Below, one piece after another: positions 7,849 to 15,485 of a DNA stretch of 32,224 nt. Numbering within the stretch: the stretch's first letter is position 1; each line of letters opens with the position of its first letter. The DNA is from Oscillospiraceae bacterium (GTDB lineage Bacteria; Bacillota; Clostridia; Oscillospirales; Oscillospiraceae). Both the position numbers and the translations under genes were made by a program. The notes beneath the pieces are model-generated. The model was not told where the DNA came from. It saw only the letters and a list, made by a program, of their open reading frames with translations, and made no database searches. The stretch is from NCBI GenBank assembly GCA_017458085.1, contig JAFTGE010000132.1:1-32224 (forward strand), given 5' to 3'.

Positions 7849-9618
7849 TCAGAGTTTATACCGTTGGGCATATTGCGCATAAAGCTCGTCAAAATGGTGG
7901 GTGCGCAGTTCCTTCAGATTGATCAGGTAATCATGTGTTTCAAACGTATCCTGATTCAGCTCGATCATGGCAATCGCCACATTGGAGCAGTGGTCGGCAA
8001 CCCGTTCAAAATTGGTAATCAGATCATTAAATACAAAACCGATCTGCAGCGAGCATTGCCCTGTCTGTAAGCGTTCCACATGCCGCAGCTTCAGCTCATC
8101 GCACAGCACGTCAATGTGCTCCTCCAGCGGCTCCACCCGGTAGGCCTTCTCCATATCCTCCTCGATAAACGACGAAAATGTAAGCTCTACAATTTCGTTC
8201 ACGGCGCCGATCAGCACCGTCATCTCGTGGTCCCCCTCCGGAGAGAAGCTGATTTTCTTTTCATGGATCTCCTGCGCAACCTCGCTGATATTCATGGCGT
8301 GGTCACTGATACGCTCAAAATCACTGAGTGTGTGCAGATATTTGGAAACCTCCTCGTTTTGCTCCCGGGTCAGCTCCGAACGGTTGAGCTTCATCAGGTA
8401 AGTACCGATGCGATCCTCATAGCGGTCGACCAAATCCTCATCCTGCTCGACCCTTTGCATTCCCTCCTCGCTGAAATCATGCAGCAGGAGCATGGCGTCG
8501 CAGAGATTCTCCCGCGATTTTCTGGCCATGGCGTTGATGGTCATGCGGCTTTGCTCCACAGCCAGTGCCGGATGGCGCAGAAAGCGCTCATCCAGGCGGT
8601 CGAAGTCCGCGTTTGCGCTGCGCTCCGCGCTGCTCTCGCTGACCAGCGCCTCCACCAGCTTTTCCAATTCCCCGCAAAATGGCAGCAGCACGCAGGCCGT
8701 CACCATGCGGAAGACCGTGTTGACAGCCGCAACGCTCACCGGCGTCATCACCGCGTTTTTAAAGGAGAAATCCATCACAGCATCCAGCCCGTAATACAGC
8801 GCGGCGCAGAACAAAACACCCAGAATTTCGATGAACAGATAGGCATAGGCCGTACGGCGTCCGGCTGTTCGCGCGCCGAGCGCCGAAAGCAGTACCGGCA
8901 GCGCGGCGCCGATTGCAATACCGAGGATCATAGGATAGGCTTCGGCAAAGCTGATTGCGCCGGTTACGGAGAGCGCCTGCAAAATACCCACCGCCGCCGA
9001 CGCGCTCTGCAGTACGCTTGTAAAAGCGGCGCCAACCAGAATGCCGAGAAGCGGGTGCGAGAACGCCGTCATCAGCCGGATAAACTCCGCGCTGTCTCTG
9101 AGCGGAGCCACGGCGTTGCTCATGGACTGCATACCGAACATCAGCACCGCGAAGCCAAGCAGGATATCCCCCGCATGCCGCCGCGCCTGCCGCTTGGAGA
9201 ACATACGCATAATAATGCCGATCACCGCCACAAAAGCGGAGATCGTCGCGGTAGACAGCAGCGATACGAAGTCGCCTGTTCCTTCCAAATACGAAAGACA
9301 AATTACCCATCCCGTAACGCTGGTTCCGACGATGGCCCCCATAATGACCGCCATAGCCTGCCGGACCTTCATCATGCCAGAGTTGACAAAGCCGACCACC
9401 ATAACCGAGGTTGCCGAGGAGGATTGAATCACAGCTGTGACGCCGGTCCCCAGCAGCAGTCCCTTCAACGGCGTATTGGAAAGCCTGTACAGCACCAGCT
9501 CCAGTTTACTTCCGGCGACTTTTTTCAGCCCGTCTCCCATCAGGGACATGCCAAACAGAAACAGCGCAACGCCGCCGAAGAGCGAAACAATATTTGCAAT
9601 ACTCACACGTATTCCCAT
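7849..9618 (-). CDS. Na+/phosphate cotransporter family protein with PhoU domain
   Basis: A 589-residue membrane protein of the NptA/YjbB-type Na/Pi cotransporter family (two PF02690 repeats). The first repeat carries the signature QSSSATSV at 65-72 and a related QSASA motif occurs near residue 205, as expected for inverted repeats. Several hydrophobic helices occupy residues 8-320. The rest (about 345-589) is helical and PhoU-like, with two HAMN/HCSNVA segments. Bacterial relatives export or import phosphate; direction cannot be read here. The ATG at 9618 has only a weak GAG-type site, and a GTG four codons in is an alternative. Monocistronic, with a strong promoter and a terminator. Confidence 0.9.
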   Translation of the reverse strand: MGIRVSIANIVSLFGGVALFLFGMSLMGDGLKKVAGSKLELVLYRLSNTPLKGLLLGTGVTAVIQSSSATSVMVVGFVNSGMMKVRQAMAVIMGAIVGTSVTGWVICLSYLEGTGDFVSLLSTATISAFVAVIGIIMRMFSKRQARRHAGDILLGFAVLMFGMQSMSNAVAPLRDSAEFIRLMTAFSHPLLGILVGAAFTSVLQSASAAVGILQALSVTGAISFAEAYPMILGIAIGAALPVLLSALGARTAGRRTAYAYLFIEILGVLFCAALYYGLDAVMDFSFKNAVMTPVSVAAVNTVFRMVTACVLLPFCGELEKLVEALVSESSAERSANADFDRLDERFLRHPALAVEQSRMTINAMARKSRENLCDAMLLLHDFSEEGMQRVEQDEDLVDRYEDRIGTYLMKLNRSELTREQNEEVSKYLHTLSDFERISDHAMNISEVAQEIHEKKISFSPEGDHEMTVLIGAVNEIVELTFSSFIEEDMEKAYRVEPLEEHIDVLCDELKLRHVERLQTGQCSLQIGFVFNDLITNFERVADHCSNVAIAMIELNQDTFETHDYLINLKELRTHHFDELYAQYAQRYKL

Positions 9619-9659
9619 CCATTCTCAAGTCGAAAGTATACATTTTAGGTTTCAAATGT

Positions 9660-9688
9660 ATTATATCATTGTGCCTATACACGGTCAA
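9660..9688 (-). promoter_or_regulatory. Predicted sigma-A promoter of the Na/Pi cotransporter gene
   Basis: On the minus strand TTGACC (9688-9683), a 17-base spacer and a perfect TATAAT (9665-9660), about 40 bases before the start codon. I saw no obvious Pho box. Confidence 0.8.
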
Positions 9689-9721
9689 TTCAACAAATTG
9701 CCGATAATTTTTCCTTATAGA

Positions 9722-9750
9722 TTGAAAAAAATACGTCCGAGATGTAGAAT
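9722..9750 (+). promoter_or_regulatory. Possible promoter of the pseudouridine synthase-prmA operon
   Basis: TTGAAA (9722-9727), 17-base spacer, TAGAAT (9745-9750). The predicted start of transcription would fall at or within the ribosome site (9756-9761), giving an almost leaderless mRNA, so the call is tentative. Confidence 0.45.
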
Positions 9751-9764
9751 ATGACAGGTGGTTG

Positions 9765-10412
9765 ATGATGATTCCTATACTCTATCAGGACGATCGGCTG
9801 GTCGTTTGTTTAAAACCGACGGGCATATCTTCGGAAGATGACGGTCTGCCCGCGCTTTTGTCTGTCCAATTGGATGCAGACAAGCTCTACTGTGTACACC
9901 GGCTGGACAAGGGTGTCGGTGGCGTTATGGTATATGCGCGGGATCGGCAGTCTGCCGCCGCGCTCTCGTCGATCATTGCATCGCACGGTATGGAAAAGGA
10001 ATACCTTGCCGTGATTCCCGGAACACCGCCAGAGGACGCGGGCGAGCTGACCGATCTGCTGTTTCACGACAGGAGCAAGAATAAAACCTATGTAGTCAAA
10101 CGCATGCGCGCCGGCGTTAAGGAAGCCAAGCTTTCCTACCGTCTGCTGGAAAGTCAAGGGCCTCTTTCCCTTCTCCGTGTGCGGCTGCATACGGGCCGCT
10201 CTCATCAGATTCGCGTGCAGTTTGCCTCCCGAAAGCTGCCGCTGCTCGGTGACCGAAAGTATGGCAGCACCGTAGCCTGCCCATCCCTGGCCCTGTGGGC
10301 CTGTTCTCTCTCCTTTCCACACCCCGGCACAGGGGAGCGTCTATCCTTTACTGCGCTGCCGGAAATGTCCTTCCCCTGGGATCAATTTACCATACTGACG
10401 CAGGAGGCATAA
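9765..10412 (+). CDS. RluA-family pseudouridine synthase
   Basis: A 215-residue RNA pseudouridine synthase, short relative to RluD because it lacks an N-terminal S4 domain. The catalytic motif HRLDKGVGG is at 45-53 with Asp48 as nucleophile. The C-terminal LLRVRLHTGRSHQIRVQFAS block is the family RNA-binding/active-site signature. The target uridine (rRNA or tRNA) cannot be assigned. Two adjacent ATG codons at 9765 and 9768 are possible starts; the AGGTGG at 9756-9761 is better spaced for 9768. The gene ends one base before prmA starts, so the two form an operon. Confidence 0.9.
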   Translation: MMIPILYQDDRLVVCLKPTGISSEDDGLPALLSVQLDADKLYCVHRLDKGVGGVMVYARDRQSAAALSSIIASHGMEKEYLAVIPGTPPEDAGELTDLLFHDRSKNKTYVVKRMRAGVKEAKLSYRLLESQGPLSLLRVRLHTGRSHQIRVQFASRKLPLLGDRKYGSTVACPSLALWACSLSFPHPGTGERLSFTALPEMSFPWDQFTILTQEA

Positions 10413-10413
10413 C

Positions 10414-11331
10414 ATGCGATACATTGAAGTTACAGTGAATACCCCGGCCGAAGAAATTGACCGCCGCTGCGAAGAAATGGCCGCCATGGGAGCCGGCGGC
10501 TTTGTCATTGAAAATGAGGACGATTTCAAGGATTTCCTTGAACACAATCATATGTATTGGGACTATGTCGATGAAGAGCTGGAAAACAAATTTCTTGGCG
10601 TCAGCCGCATTAAATGCTATCTGACCGACGATGCCGACGGACTGGCCACGCTGCGTCAGATCCGTGACGCCTACTCTGATGTTGCCACTGCCTTTGTTGA
10701 AGACAGCGATTGGGAAAACAACTGGCGTGAGTATTATAAACCCATCGAAGTAGGCGAAAGACTTGTCGTCGTACCCGCTTGGGAGGCTGCTCCCTCTGAC
10801 GGCCGCCTTCCCCTGCGCCTGGACCCCGGCCTGATTTTCGGCACCGGCAGCCATGCAACCACACGCATGTGCCTGGCCGCATTGGAGAAACATTCCGGGC
10901 CGGGCGTGCGCGTTTTGGATCTTGGCTGCGGCAGCGGGATTCTTGGCATCGGCGCGCTGATCCTGGGCTGTGATCATTGCCTGGGCGTGGACATTGATCC
11001 CAAGGCGCCGGATGTTGTCATGTCTAACGCGGCACTGAACGAAATCGGTTCAGACCGCATGACCGCCTGGGCCGGGGATATTATTGGCGATGCCAGCCTG
11101 CGTACCCGCATTGGCGGCGGTTATCAGCTGGTGCTGGCCAACATCGTAGCCGACGTCATTATTCCTTTGTCCTCGCTGGTGCGCCCTTTCCTTGCCCCAG
11201 GCGGCGTGCTGATCTGCTCCGGCATCATTGAAAACCGCTGGCCGGAGACACAGAACGCCCTCCTTGCCAACGGCTTTGAGATTCTCGATCACCGCTCTGA
11301 GGAAGAATGGCACTGCTTTGTCTGCCGATAA
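10414..11331 (+). CDS. prmA: Ribosomal protein L11 methyltransferase
   Basis: A 305-residue SAM-dependent methyltransferase that modifies ribosomal protein L11. The family block GLIFGTGSHATTRMC is followed by the SAM-binding motif I VLDLGCGSGILGIGA and motif II LGVDIDP, then LANIVADVI. The N-terminal ferredoxin-like L11-recognition domain is about residues 1-100. The ATG at 10414 follows GGAGG by about seven bases and sits one base after the preceding stop. Transcription ends at the strong hairpin at 11336-11372. Confidence 0.96.
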   Translation: MRYIEVTVNTPAEEIDRRCEEMAAMGAGGFVIENEDDFKDFLEHNHMYWDYVDEELENKFLGVSRIKCYLTDDADGLATLRQIRDAYSDVATAFVEDSDWENNWREYYKPIEVGERLVVVPAWEAAPSDGRLPLRLDPGLIFGTGSHATTRMCLAALEKHSGPGVRVLDLGCGSGILGIGALILGCDHCLGVDIDPKAPDVVMSNAALNEIGSDRMTAWAGDIIGDASLRTRIGGGYQLVLANIVADVIIPLSSLVRPFLAPGGVLICSGIIENRWPETQNALLANGFEILDHRSEEEWHCFVCR

Positions 11332-11335
11332 GCGA

Positions 11336-11372
11336 AACGACTCCCCGCCGAACGGCGGGGAGTCGTTTTTTT
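11336..11372 (+). terminator. Strong intrinsic terminator after prmA
   Basis: A 15-bp perfect stem (11336-11350 with 11353-11367), loop AA, and a T-run to 11372. It also covers the end of the convergent htrA gene, but the minus-strand T-tract is short, so it mainly serves the plus strand. Confidence 0.95.
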
Positions 11373-12625
11373 CAGTAGATATCGTTAAAATCCACAAGCT
11401 CGACCTCGACCTCGAAAGTTTCCCCCTCGCGCCAGATCGTAAAGGTCAGCGTGTCGCCAACGACCCGTTCGTTCTTTGCGTTCAGAATATCCGCCGAGGT
11501 TCTGGCGGGTTCGCCGTTGACGGCAACCACGATATCCCCCTCCCGAATTCCTTTGTCCTTGGCGTCGGAACCGTCTGCAACAGAGGAAACATACAATCCG
11601 GTCGGCAGCTCATAGTGGTCCGCGATGCTGTCCGGGATCGCACCTACCGTGATCCCGACGGCAGTTCTCCCGCGCACCTCGCCATAGCGGATGATGGAAT
11701 TTGCCATCGTGCGCGCAATATTGCCAGGGATTGCAAAGCAGATTCCCTCAATATTGGACGACTTCATTTTCATGTTGGTTATTCCGACGACCTGCCCGTA
11801 CATGTTAAACAGTGCGCCGCCGGAGTTCCCCTCATTGATCGCAGTGTTGGTCTGGATCAGCGTCATGCTGTGCCCGTTAAACGTAATTCCGCGGTCAATG
11901 GCTGAGATGATCCCGTCGGTCAGCGTCATACGGAAGGTCTCGCCGATGGGGTTTCCGATTGCGGCTACGTGGTCCCCCACCGTCAGCGCTGCGCTGTCTC
12001 CAAATTCAGCGGGTGTCAGATTCTCCGCTTCGATCTTCAATACGGCGATGTCGCTGGTGGCGTCTGCGCCGACGACCGCCGCTTCCAGGCTCTGATCGTC
12101 GGACAGCGTAACGATAACCTTGTCACAGCCGTCGATGACGTGGGCATTGGTGAGGATCAACCCATCCTCAGAGAGGATAATGCCGGAACCCCAGTAATAG
12201 CCCGCGCTGCCGTCGATATAGCCGGTAATCGCCACGATCGTATCGGCGCAGTCTTTATACAGCTCCTGCAAACTCAGCTCCCGCTCGCCGGGGCTGTTGA
12301 TCTCCACCGTAAAGTCCGGAACGTTTTCGGCACGGGGCAGGTTCACCGTCACCTTGCCGCTGTCCTCAACCGTATAGTATTGGTCGAGAAAATCCTGCCA
12401 GTTTTCCGGCATGGCATCCCCGGCAATTTCCGGCGCATGAATATCCGTCGGCTTGCCGCCGGAGAAAGCCAGGGAGCTGACGGCAATCAGCGCAACCAGA
12501 GCCAGCGTGCCGAACGCAATTTTCCAGCCGAGCGGCAGGCGTCTCTTTTTCTTATCCTCTCTCGGCGGGACGCTCTCTTCCCTTGGCGCATACCAGTTTT
12601 CCATTGGATTATCCATATCTTTCAT
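11372..12625 (-). CDS. HtrA/DegP-like membrane-anchored serine protease
   Basis: A 417-residue HtrA-type protease acting at the outer face of the membrane on damaged exported proteins. A charged cytosolic N-terminus (1-33) is followed by one transmembrane helix (about 34-55), a linker, then a trypsin-like domain with His162 (TNAHV), Asp192 (SDIAVL) and Ser268 (GNSGGAL). A single PDZ domain occupies about 330-415. The ATG at 12625 is chosen because AGGGTG lies upstream; an in-frame GTG is two codons earlier. It starts 15 bases after the sensor kinase, implying one operon. Confidence 0.94.
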   Translation of the reverse strand: MKDMDNPMENWYAPREESVPPREDKKKRRLPLGWKIAFGTLALVALIAVSSLAFSGGKPTDIHAPEIAGDAMPENWQDFLDQYYTVEDSGKVTVNLPRAENVPDFTVEINSPGERELSLQELYKDCADTIVAITGYIDGSAGYYWGSGIILSEDGLILTNAHVIDGCDKVIVTLSDDQSLEAAVVGADATSDIAVLKIEAENLTPAEFGDSAALTVGDHVAAIGNPIGETFRMTLTDGIISAIDRGITFNGHSMTLIQTNTAINEGNSGGALFNMYGQVVGITNMKMKSSNIEGICFAIPGNIARTMANSIIRYGEVRGRTAVGITVGAIPDSIADHYELPTGLYVSSVADGSDAKDKGIREGDIVVAVNGEPARTSADILNAKNERVVGDTLTFTIWREGETFEVEVELVDFNDIY

Positions 12626-12640
12626 TTTCACCCTACCCTG

Positions 12641-14074
12641 TTATTTTGCGAGCTTGAGGGTAAACACAAATTCTGTCATACCGTCCTCGCTCTTTACTGC
12701 AATGTCCTCATCGTGACTGTTAACGATCGTCTTCACCAGATACAAGCCTAGGCCCATGCCCTCCTTATCCAGGCTGCGGGACCGGTCGGACTTGTGGAAG
12801 CGGTCGAAGATAAACGGCAGATCGTCGGGGGGGATCGTCTCCCCGATGTCCTTGACGGAAACATAGGCCTTCTCCCCGTCCTTATATAATCGAAGGGTCA
12901 GGCAGCTTCCGGGGTTGGCAAACTTCACGGCGTTATCCAGCAGGTTATAGATGACCCGCGTGATCGCGTCCTTATCGGCAATGACCATGATATTGTTTTC
13001 CGGCAGCTGGGGGTCTACGTCCAGATGCTTTTTTGTTGCCCGGTCTTCAAAACTCAGCAGGGTTTGCAGCACCAGCTCATTGAGGTCAAACACCGTGCGC
13101 CTGCCGGGATCGGACAGCTTATTCTTTGTTGAGGACAGATCCAGCATATCCCTGACCAGACGGGATAATCTTCTTGTCTCATCCCGAATCGAGATCAGAT
13201 ACTTTGCTTCTTCCTCTTTGGGGATCGTACCATCCAGAATGCCGTCGGCAAAGCCCGCGATAGTCGTCATCGGCGTTCTCAGCTCATGCGAAACGTTAGC
13301 GATAAACTCGCTTCTGCGCGACTCCGCCACCTCGAGAGAATCCGCCATCTTGTTGAAAGAATCGATGAGCGCACCCATTTCATCTGTCGAATCGTATTCC
13401 TGCTTGACACGGACGGAAAAATCCCCGCGGGCAAATTTCCTTGACGCCGCCGCGATCTCATCCAACGGACGCGCCATCCGCTTGGAATAGGCAAGCGTGA
13501 CTCCCAGGAAGATCAGTAAAATCCCCAGCGTGATCATCGCCGCAATCACGAGAAAGGCAGACCACTCCCCCAGCATCTGGTTGGCCTCACTGACCACGAA
13601 CACATAGCCCTCCGTGGTCCCGTCAGCTTCAGAGAAGATGCCGTCCGTCGCCACATAACGCGCCTCGCTGAACATGCCGCCCAAATCCGTAAAGCCGAAC
13701 ATATCCATCTCGCGCACACGGCTCATGACATTTTCATTGAGGACCGTCCCGATATGGCTGCACGTCGGCGCCATATCCGAGCATACAACCACCTGCCCGT
13801 CTGAGTCGGTGACAAAAATCATGTTCCCCGTGGAATTGGAAATGGCGCTCATGCTCATCCCCAGCATCCAGTTATCCAGTCCGTTGTTCTGGCAGACAGC
13901 GGAGGCAATATGGGAAACTTCGTTGGCGCTTGCAACCATATCCCCCCGCATGCTGCGCAGCAGATACATTCTGCCAAAGCCCACAAAAGAAAAGCAAATG
14001 AGCATTAAGCAAAAGATGACGAGAATCGCCATCGCAGTAAAATTTCTTAGGTAGATGCTTTTCATATGCCCCAT
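12641..14074 (-). CDS. Membrane sensor histidine kinase
   Basis: A 477-residue kinase with two transmembrane helices (about 12-34 and 172-194) flanking an extracytoplasmic sensor domain of about 135 residues. A HAMP linker (about 195-248), HisKA with phosphoacceptor His263 in FIANVSHELRTP, and an HATPase_c domain with N-box DNAVKFA and GMGLGLYLVK follow. It resembles the envelope-stress kinases often found beside htrA. The usual upstream response-regulator gene is absent: the upstream neighbour is the divergent larE. Starts at 14074 or at the ATG three codons in; neither has a strong ribosome site. Confidence 0.93.
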   Translation of the reverse strand: MGHMKSIYLRNFTAMAILVIFCLMLICFSFVGFGRMYLLRSMRGDMVASANEVSHIASAVCQNNGLDNWMLGMSMSAISNSTGNMIFVTDSDGQVVVCSDMAPTCSHIGTVLNENVMSRVREMDMFGFTDLGGMFSEARYVATDGIFSEADGTTEGYVFVVSEANQMLGEWSAFLVIAAMITLGILLIFLGVTLAYSKRMARPLDEIAAASRKFARGDFSVRVKQEYDSTDEMGALIDSFNKMADSLEVAESRRSEFIANVSHELRTPMTTIAGFADGILDGTIPKEEEAKYLISIRDETRRLSRLVRDMLDLSSTKNKLSDPGRRTVFDLNELVLQTLLSFEDRATKKHLDVDPQLPENNIMVIADKDAITRVIYNLLDNAVKFANPGSCLTLRLYKDGEKAYVSVKDIGETIPPDDLPFIFDRFHKSDRSRSLDKEGMGLGLYLVKTIVNSHDEDIAVKSEDGMTEFVFTLKLAK

Positions 14075-14148
14075 ACTTTCTCATCAGCGCCCAGGCTCAG
14101 GAGATGCTGACCCAAACCGGCGCGGAATGACCGCAATTAATATAAGCT

Positions 14149-14176
14149 ATTATAAAATCTTTTTTTCGTTTTTCAA
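14149..14176 (-). promoter_or_regulatory. Predicted sigma-A promoter of the kinase-htrA operon
   Basis: On the minus strand TTGAAA (14176-14171), 16-base A-rich spacer, perfect TATAAT (14154-14149), about 75 bases before the kinase start. Confidence 0.7.
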
Positions 14177-14230
14177 TGTCTTGTTTGTGAACAATAAATC
14201 CGTCTTTCCTATGCCTCCGGTATATTTTTC

Positions 14231-14258
14231 TTGACACCCCGGGAAATTGTGATAGTCT
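14231..14258 (+). promoter_or_regulatory. Predicted promoter of larE, extended -10 type
   Basis: A perfect TTGACA (14231-14236), 16-base spacer, TAGTCT (14253-14258) preceded by TG at 14250-14251, giving an extended -10. It ends 28 bases before the larE start. Confidence 0.6.
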
Positions 14259-14286
14259 GTTTTCAGAAAAGGATTTAAAGGAGCTT

Positions 14287-15123
14287 ATGATGAAAACATT
14301 ACAGGAAAAATATCAGGACCTAAAATCCTACATTCAATCGCAGGGCAGCGCTGTCGTGGCCTTCTCCGGCGGGGTCGACTCCACCTTCCTTCTGCGGGTG
14401 GCCCATGATGTACTGGGTGAGCGTGTTTTGGCTGTCACGGCGTCTTCCTGTTCCTTCCCAGAGCGGGAGCTGAACGAGGCTAAGGCATTCTGCCAGGCCA
14501 ACGGTATCCGTCACCTGGTCGTCCGCTCGGAGGAGCTGGAGATCGAGGGCTTCCGTCACAATCCCAAGAATCGTTGTTATCTCTGCAAGCATGAGCTTTT
14601 TGAAAAGATCTGGGGTGTCGCCAAGGAAGAAGGCCTGAACGCGGTATTGGAAGGCTCTAACACCGACGACAATGGGGACTATCGTCCGGGTCTGATCGCC
14701 GTCAAGGAGCTCGGCGTCCTCAGTCCGCTTCGCCACGCTGATCTTAATAAAGAGGAAATTCGTACGCTGTCCAAGGAACTGGGGCTGCCCACTTGGGATA
14801 AGCAGTCCTTTGCCTGCCTCTCCTCCCGTTTCGTATATGGGGAAACCATCAACGAGGAACGGCTTTCCATGGTGGACCGCGCAGAACAGCTGCTGCTTGA
14901 CGAAGGCTTTCATCAGGTCCGCGTACGCATTCACGGCAACATTGCCCGCATCGAGATCGATCCGAAGGAATTCAGCCGTCTGCTGCTCATCCGCAGGCGG
15001 GTTGACGAGGCGTTTCGCTCCTATGGCTTCCAGTATGTGACCCTGGATCTCGGCGGCTACCGCACGGGCAGTATGAACGAGGGCTTGCAGATGAGTGAAG
15101 CCTCTGAAAAAATGTTTGAATAA
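14287..15123 (+). CDS. larE: ATP-dependent sacrificial sulfur transferase LarE
   Basis: A 278-residue PP-loop ATPase of the LarE family, which adenylylates and then sulfurates pyridinium-dicarboxylate mononucleotide to make the nickel-pincer cofactor of lactate racemase and related enzymes. The PP-loop FSGGVDST is at 26-33. Three candidate sulfur or cluster cysteines are visible: Cys97 and Cys100 (RCYLCK) and Cys177 (FACLSSR). Some LarE homologues use three cysteines to bind a [4Fe-4S] cluster rather than sacrificing one cysteine. No larA, larB or larC is in the window. Adjacent ATG codons at 14287 and 14290; AAAGGAG lies upstream. Confidence 0.9.
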   Translation: MMKTLQEKYQDLKSYIQSQGSAVVAFSGGVDSTFLLRVAHDVLGERVLAVTASSCSFPERELNEAKAFCQANGIRHLVVRSEELEIEGFRHNPKNRCYLCKHELFEKIWGVAKEEGLNAVLEGSNTDDNGDYRPGLIAVKELGVLSPLRHADLNKEEIRTLSKELGLPTWDKQSFACLSSRFVYGETINEERLSMVDRAEQLLLDEGFHQVRVRIHGNIARIEIDPKEFSRLLLIRRRVDEAFRSYGFQYVTLDLGGYRTGSMNEGLQMSEASEKMFE

Positions 15124-15127
15124 CCTA

Positions 15128-15156
15128 TTGACAAAGTAGTTTATTCGGTGTATAAA
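15128..15156 (+). promoter_or_regulatory. Near-consensus sigma-A promoter of the Met/Cys leader and sulfhydrylase
   Basis: A perfect TTGACA (15128-15133), an ideal 17-base spacer and TATAAA (15151-15156), starting five bases after the larE stop codon. Transcription should begin near 15163, giving a leader RNA of about 320 bases before the sulfhydrylase. Confidence 0.88.
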
Positions 15157-15199
15157 CAAAACAAGCTATCAAACCAAGCGGCTCAAGGAGAATGTTCTG

Positions 15200-15277
15200 A
15201 TGCAGAAAGCTTATGCAGTTTCTATGATGATGGACATGCGCTGTTCCATGCACATGTGCTGCTGCATGCTTTCATAG
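15200..15277 (+). CDS. 25-residue Met/Cys-rich leader peptide
   Basis: A short frame with start ATG at 15200 and stop TAG at 15275-15277, and ribosome site AAGGAG at 15185-15190 (nine-base spacing). It begins MQKAYAVS and contains eight Met (positions 1, 9-11, 13, 17, 19, 23) and four Cys (15, 20-22), with a Met-Met-Met run and a Cys-Cys-Cys run. Such regulatory-codon enrichment is the hallmark of leader peptides for amino-acid operons, and the next gene makes homocysteine/cysteine. The peptide itself probably has no function once made. An alternative, a small metal-binding peptide, is possible but explains the flanking alternative RNA structures less well. Confidence 0.8.
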   Translation: MQKAYAVSMMMDMRCSMHMCCCMLS

Positions 15278-15315
15278 GTGTTCTCCGCGTTTGTGCACGT
15301 ATAATCAGTAGATTG

Positions 15316-15348
15316 AATCGGAGGACATTTTGTGGTCCTCCGATTTTT
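15316..15348 (+). terminator. Intrinsic terminator of the Met/Cys leader, upstream of the sulfhydrylase
   Basis: An 11-bp perfect stem (AATCGGAGGAC / GTCCTCCGATT, 15316-15326 with 15335-15345), 8-base loop and T-run TTTTT then ATTTTAT. It stands 38 bases after the leader stop and 137 bases before the sulfhydrylase, so read-through must be controlled for the gene to be expressed from the 15128 promoter. Confidence 0.93.
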
Positions 15349-15353
15349 ATTTT

Positions 15354-15434
15354 ATGAGGTGCAACATGATTTATTTGTTTGAGCTTCTTCTCCGTATCAA
15401 TTTCAGAAAAGGGCGAATGTGTACTCTTTCATAA
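15354..15434 (+). CDS. Possible second short ORF between attenuator and sulfhydrylase
   Basis: A 26-codon frame starts at ATG 15354. A better start is the in-frame ATG at 15366, which has GAGGTG four bases upstream and gives 22 residues. It is Leu-rich in the middle and ends Met-Cys-Thr-Leu-Ser, resembling the Met-Leu-Ser end of the leader peptide. It may be a second regulatory frame or chance. Apart from it, the bases between the terminator and the sulfhydrylase hold nothing I recognise. Confidence 0.3.
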   Translation: MRCNMIYLFELLLRINFRKGRMCTLS

Positions 15435-15485
15435 AACACAGTCCCTAACCATCCAAACAAAAATACTATGAAAGAAGTAACGATC

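Larger units (their letters stand above)
15187..15348 (+). promoter_or_regulatory. Candidate ribosome-mediated transcription attenuator (Met/Cys)
   Basis: Three mutually exclusive pairings can be read directly. Segment 1 (15187-15194, the leader ribosome site GGAGAATG) pairs with segment 2 (15279-15286) by six Watson-Crick pairs plus two G-U. Segment 2 (15279-15287, TGTTCTCCG) pairs with segment 3 (15319-15327) by nine pairs, one of them G-U: the antiterminator. Segment 3 is also within the 5' arm of the terminator (15316-15326 with 15335-15345). Segment 2 begins one base after the leader stop codon. A ribosome finishing the leader would mask it and allow termination; a ribosome stalled on the Cys/Met codons would leave it free and allow read-through. 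The mechanism is inferred from sequence. Confidence 0.75.

Noticed and set aside
8080..9648. A 522-codon open frame on the plus strand opposite the Na/Pi cotransporter
   Set aside because: Its His/Gln/Arg-rich composition is that of an antisense shadow, and the minus-strand gene has a promoter, terminator and family motifs.
14075..14148. Remnant of a response-regulator gene upstream of the sensor kinase
   Set aside because: All three frames were read; none gives a recognisable OmpR-type C-terminus, and one weak Val-Trp-Gly-Ile match is likely chance.
15157..15353. SAM riboswitch or T-box upstream of the sulfhydrylase
   Set aside because: No SAM-I core, no T-box AGGGTGG-like sequence and no specifier-loop stem were seen; the leader ORF with alternative pairings explains the region better.
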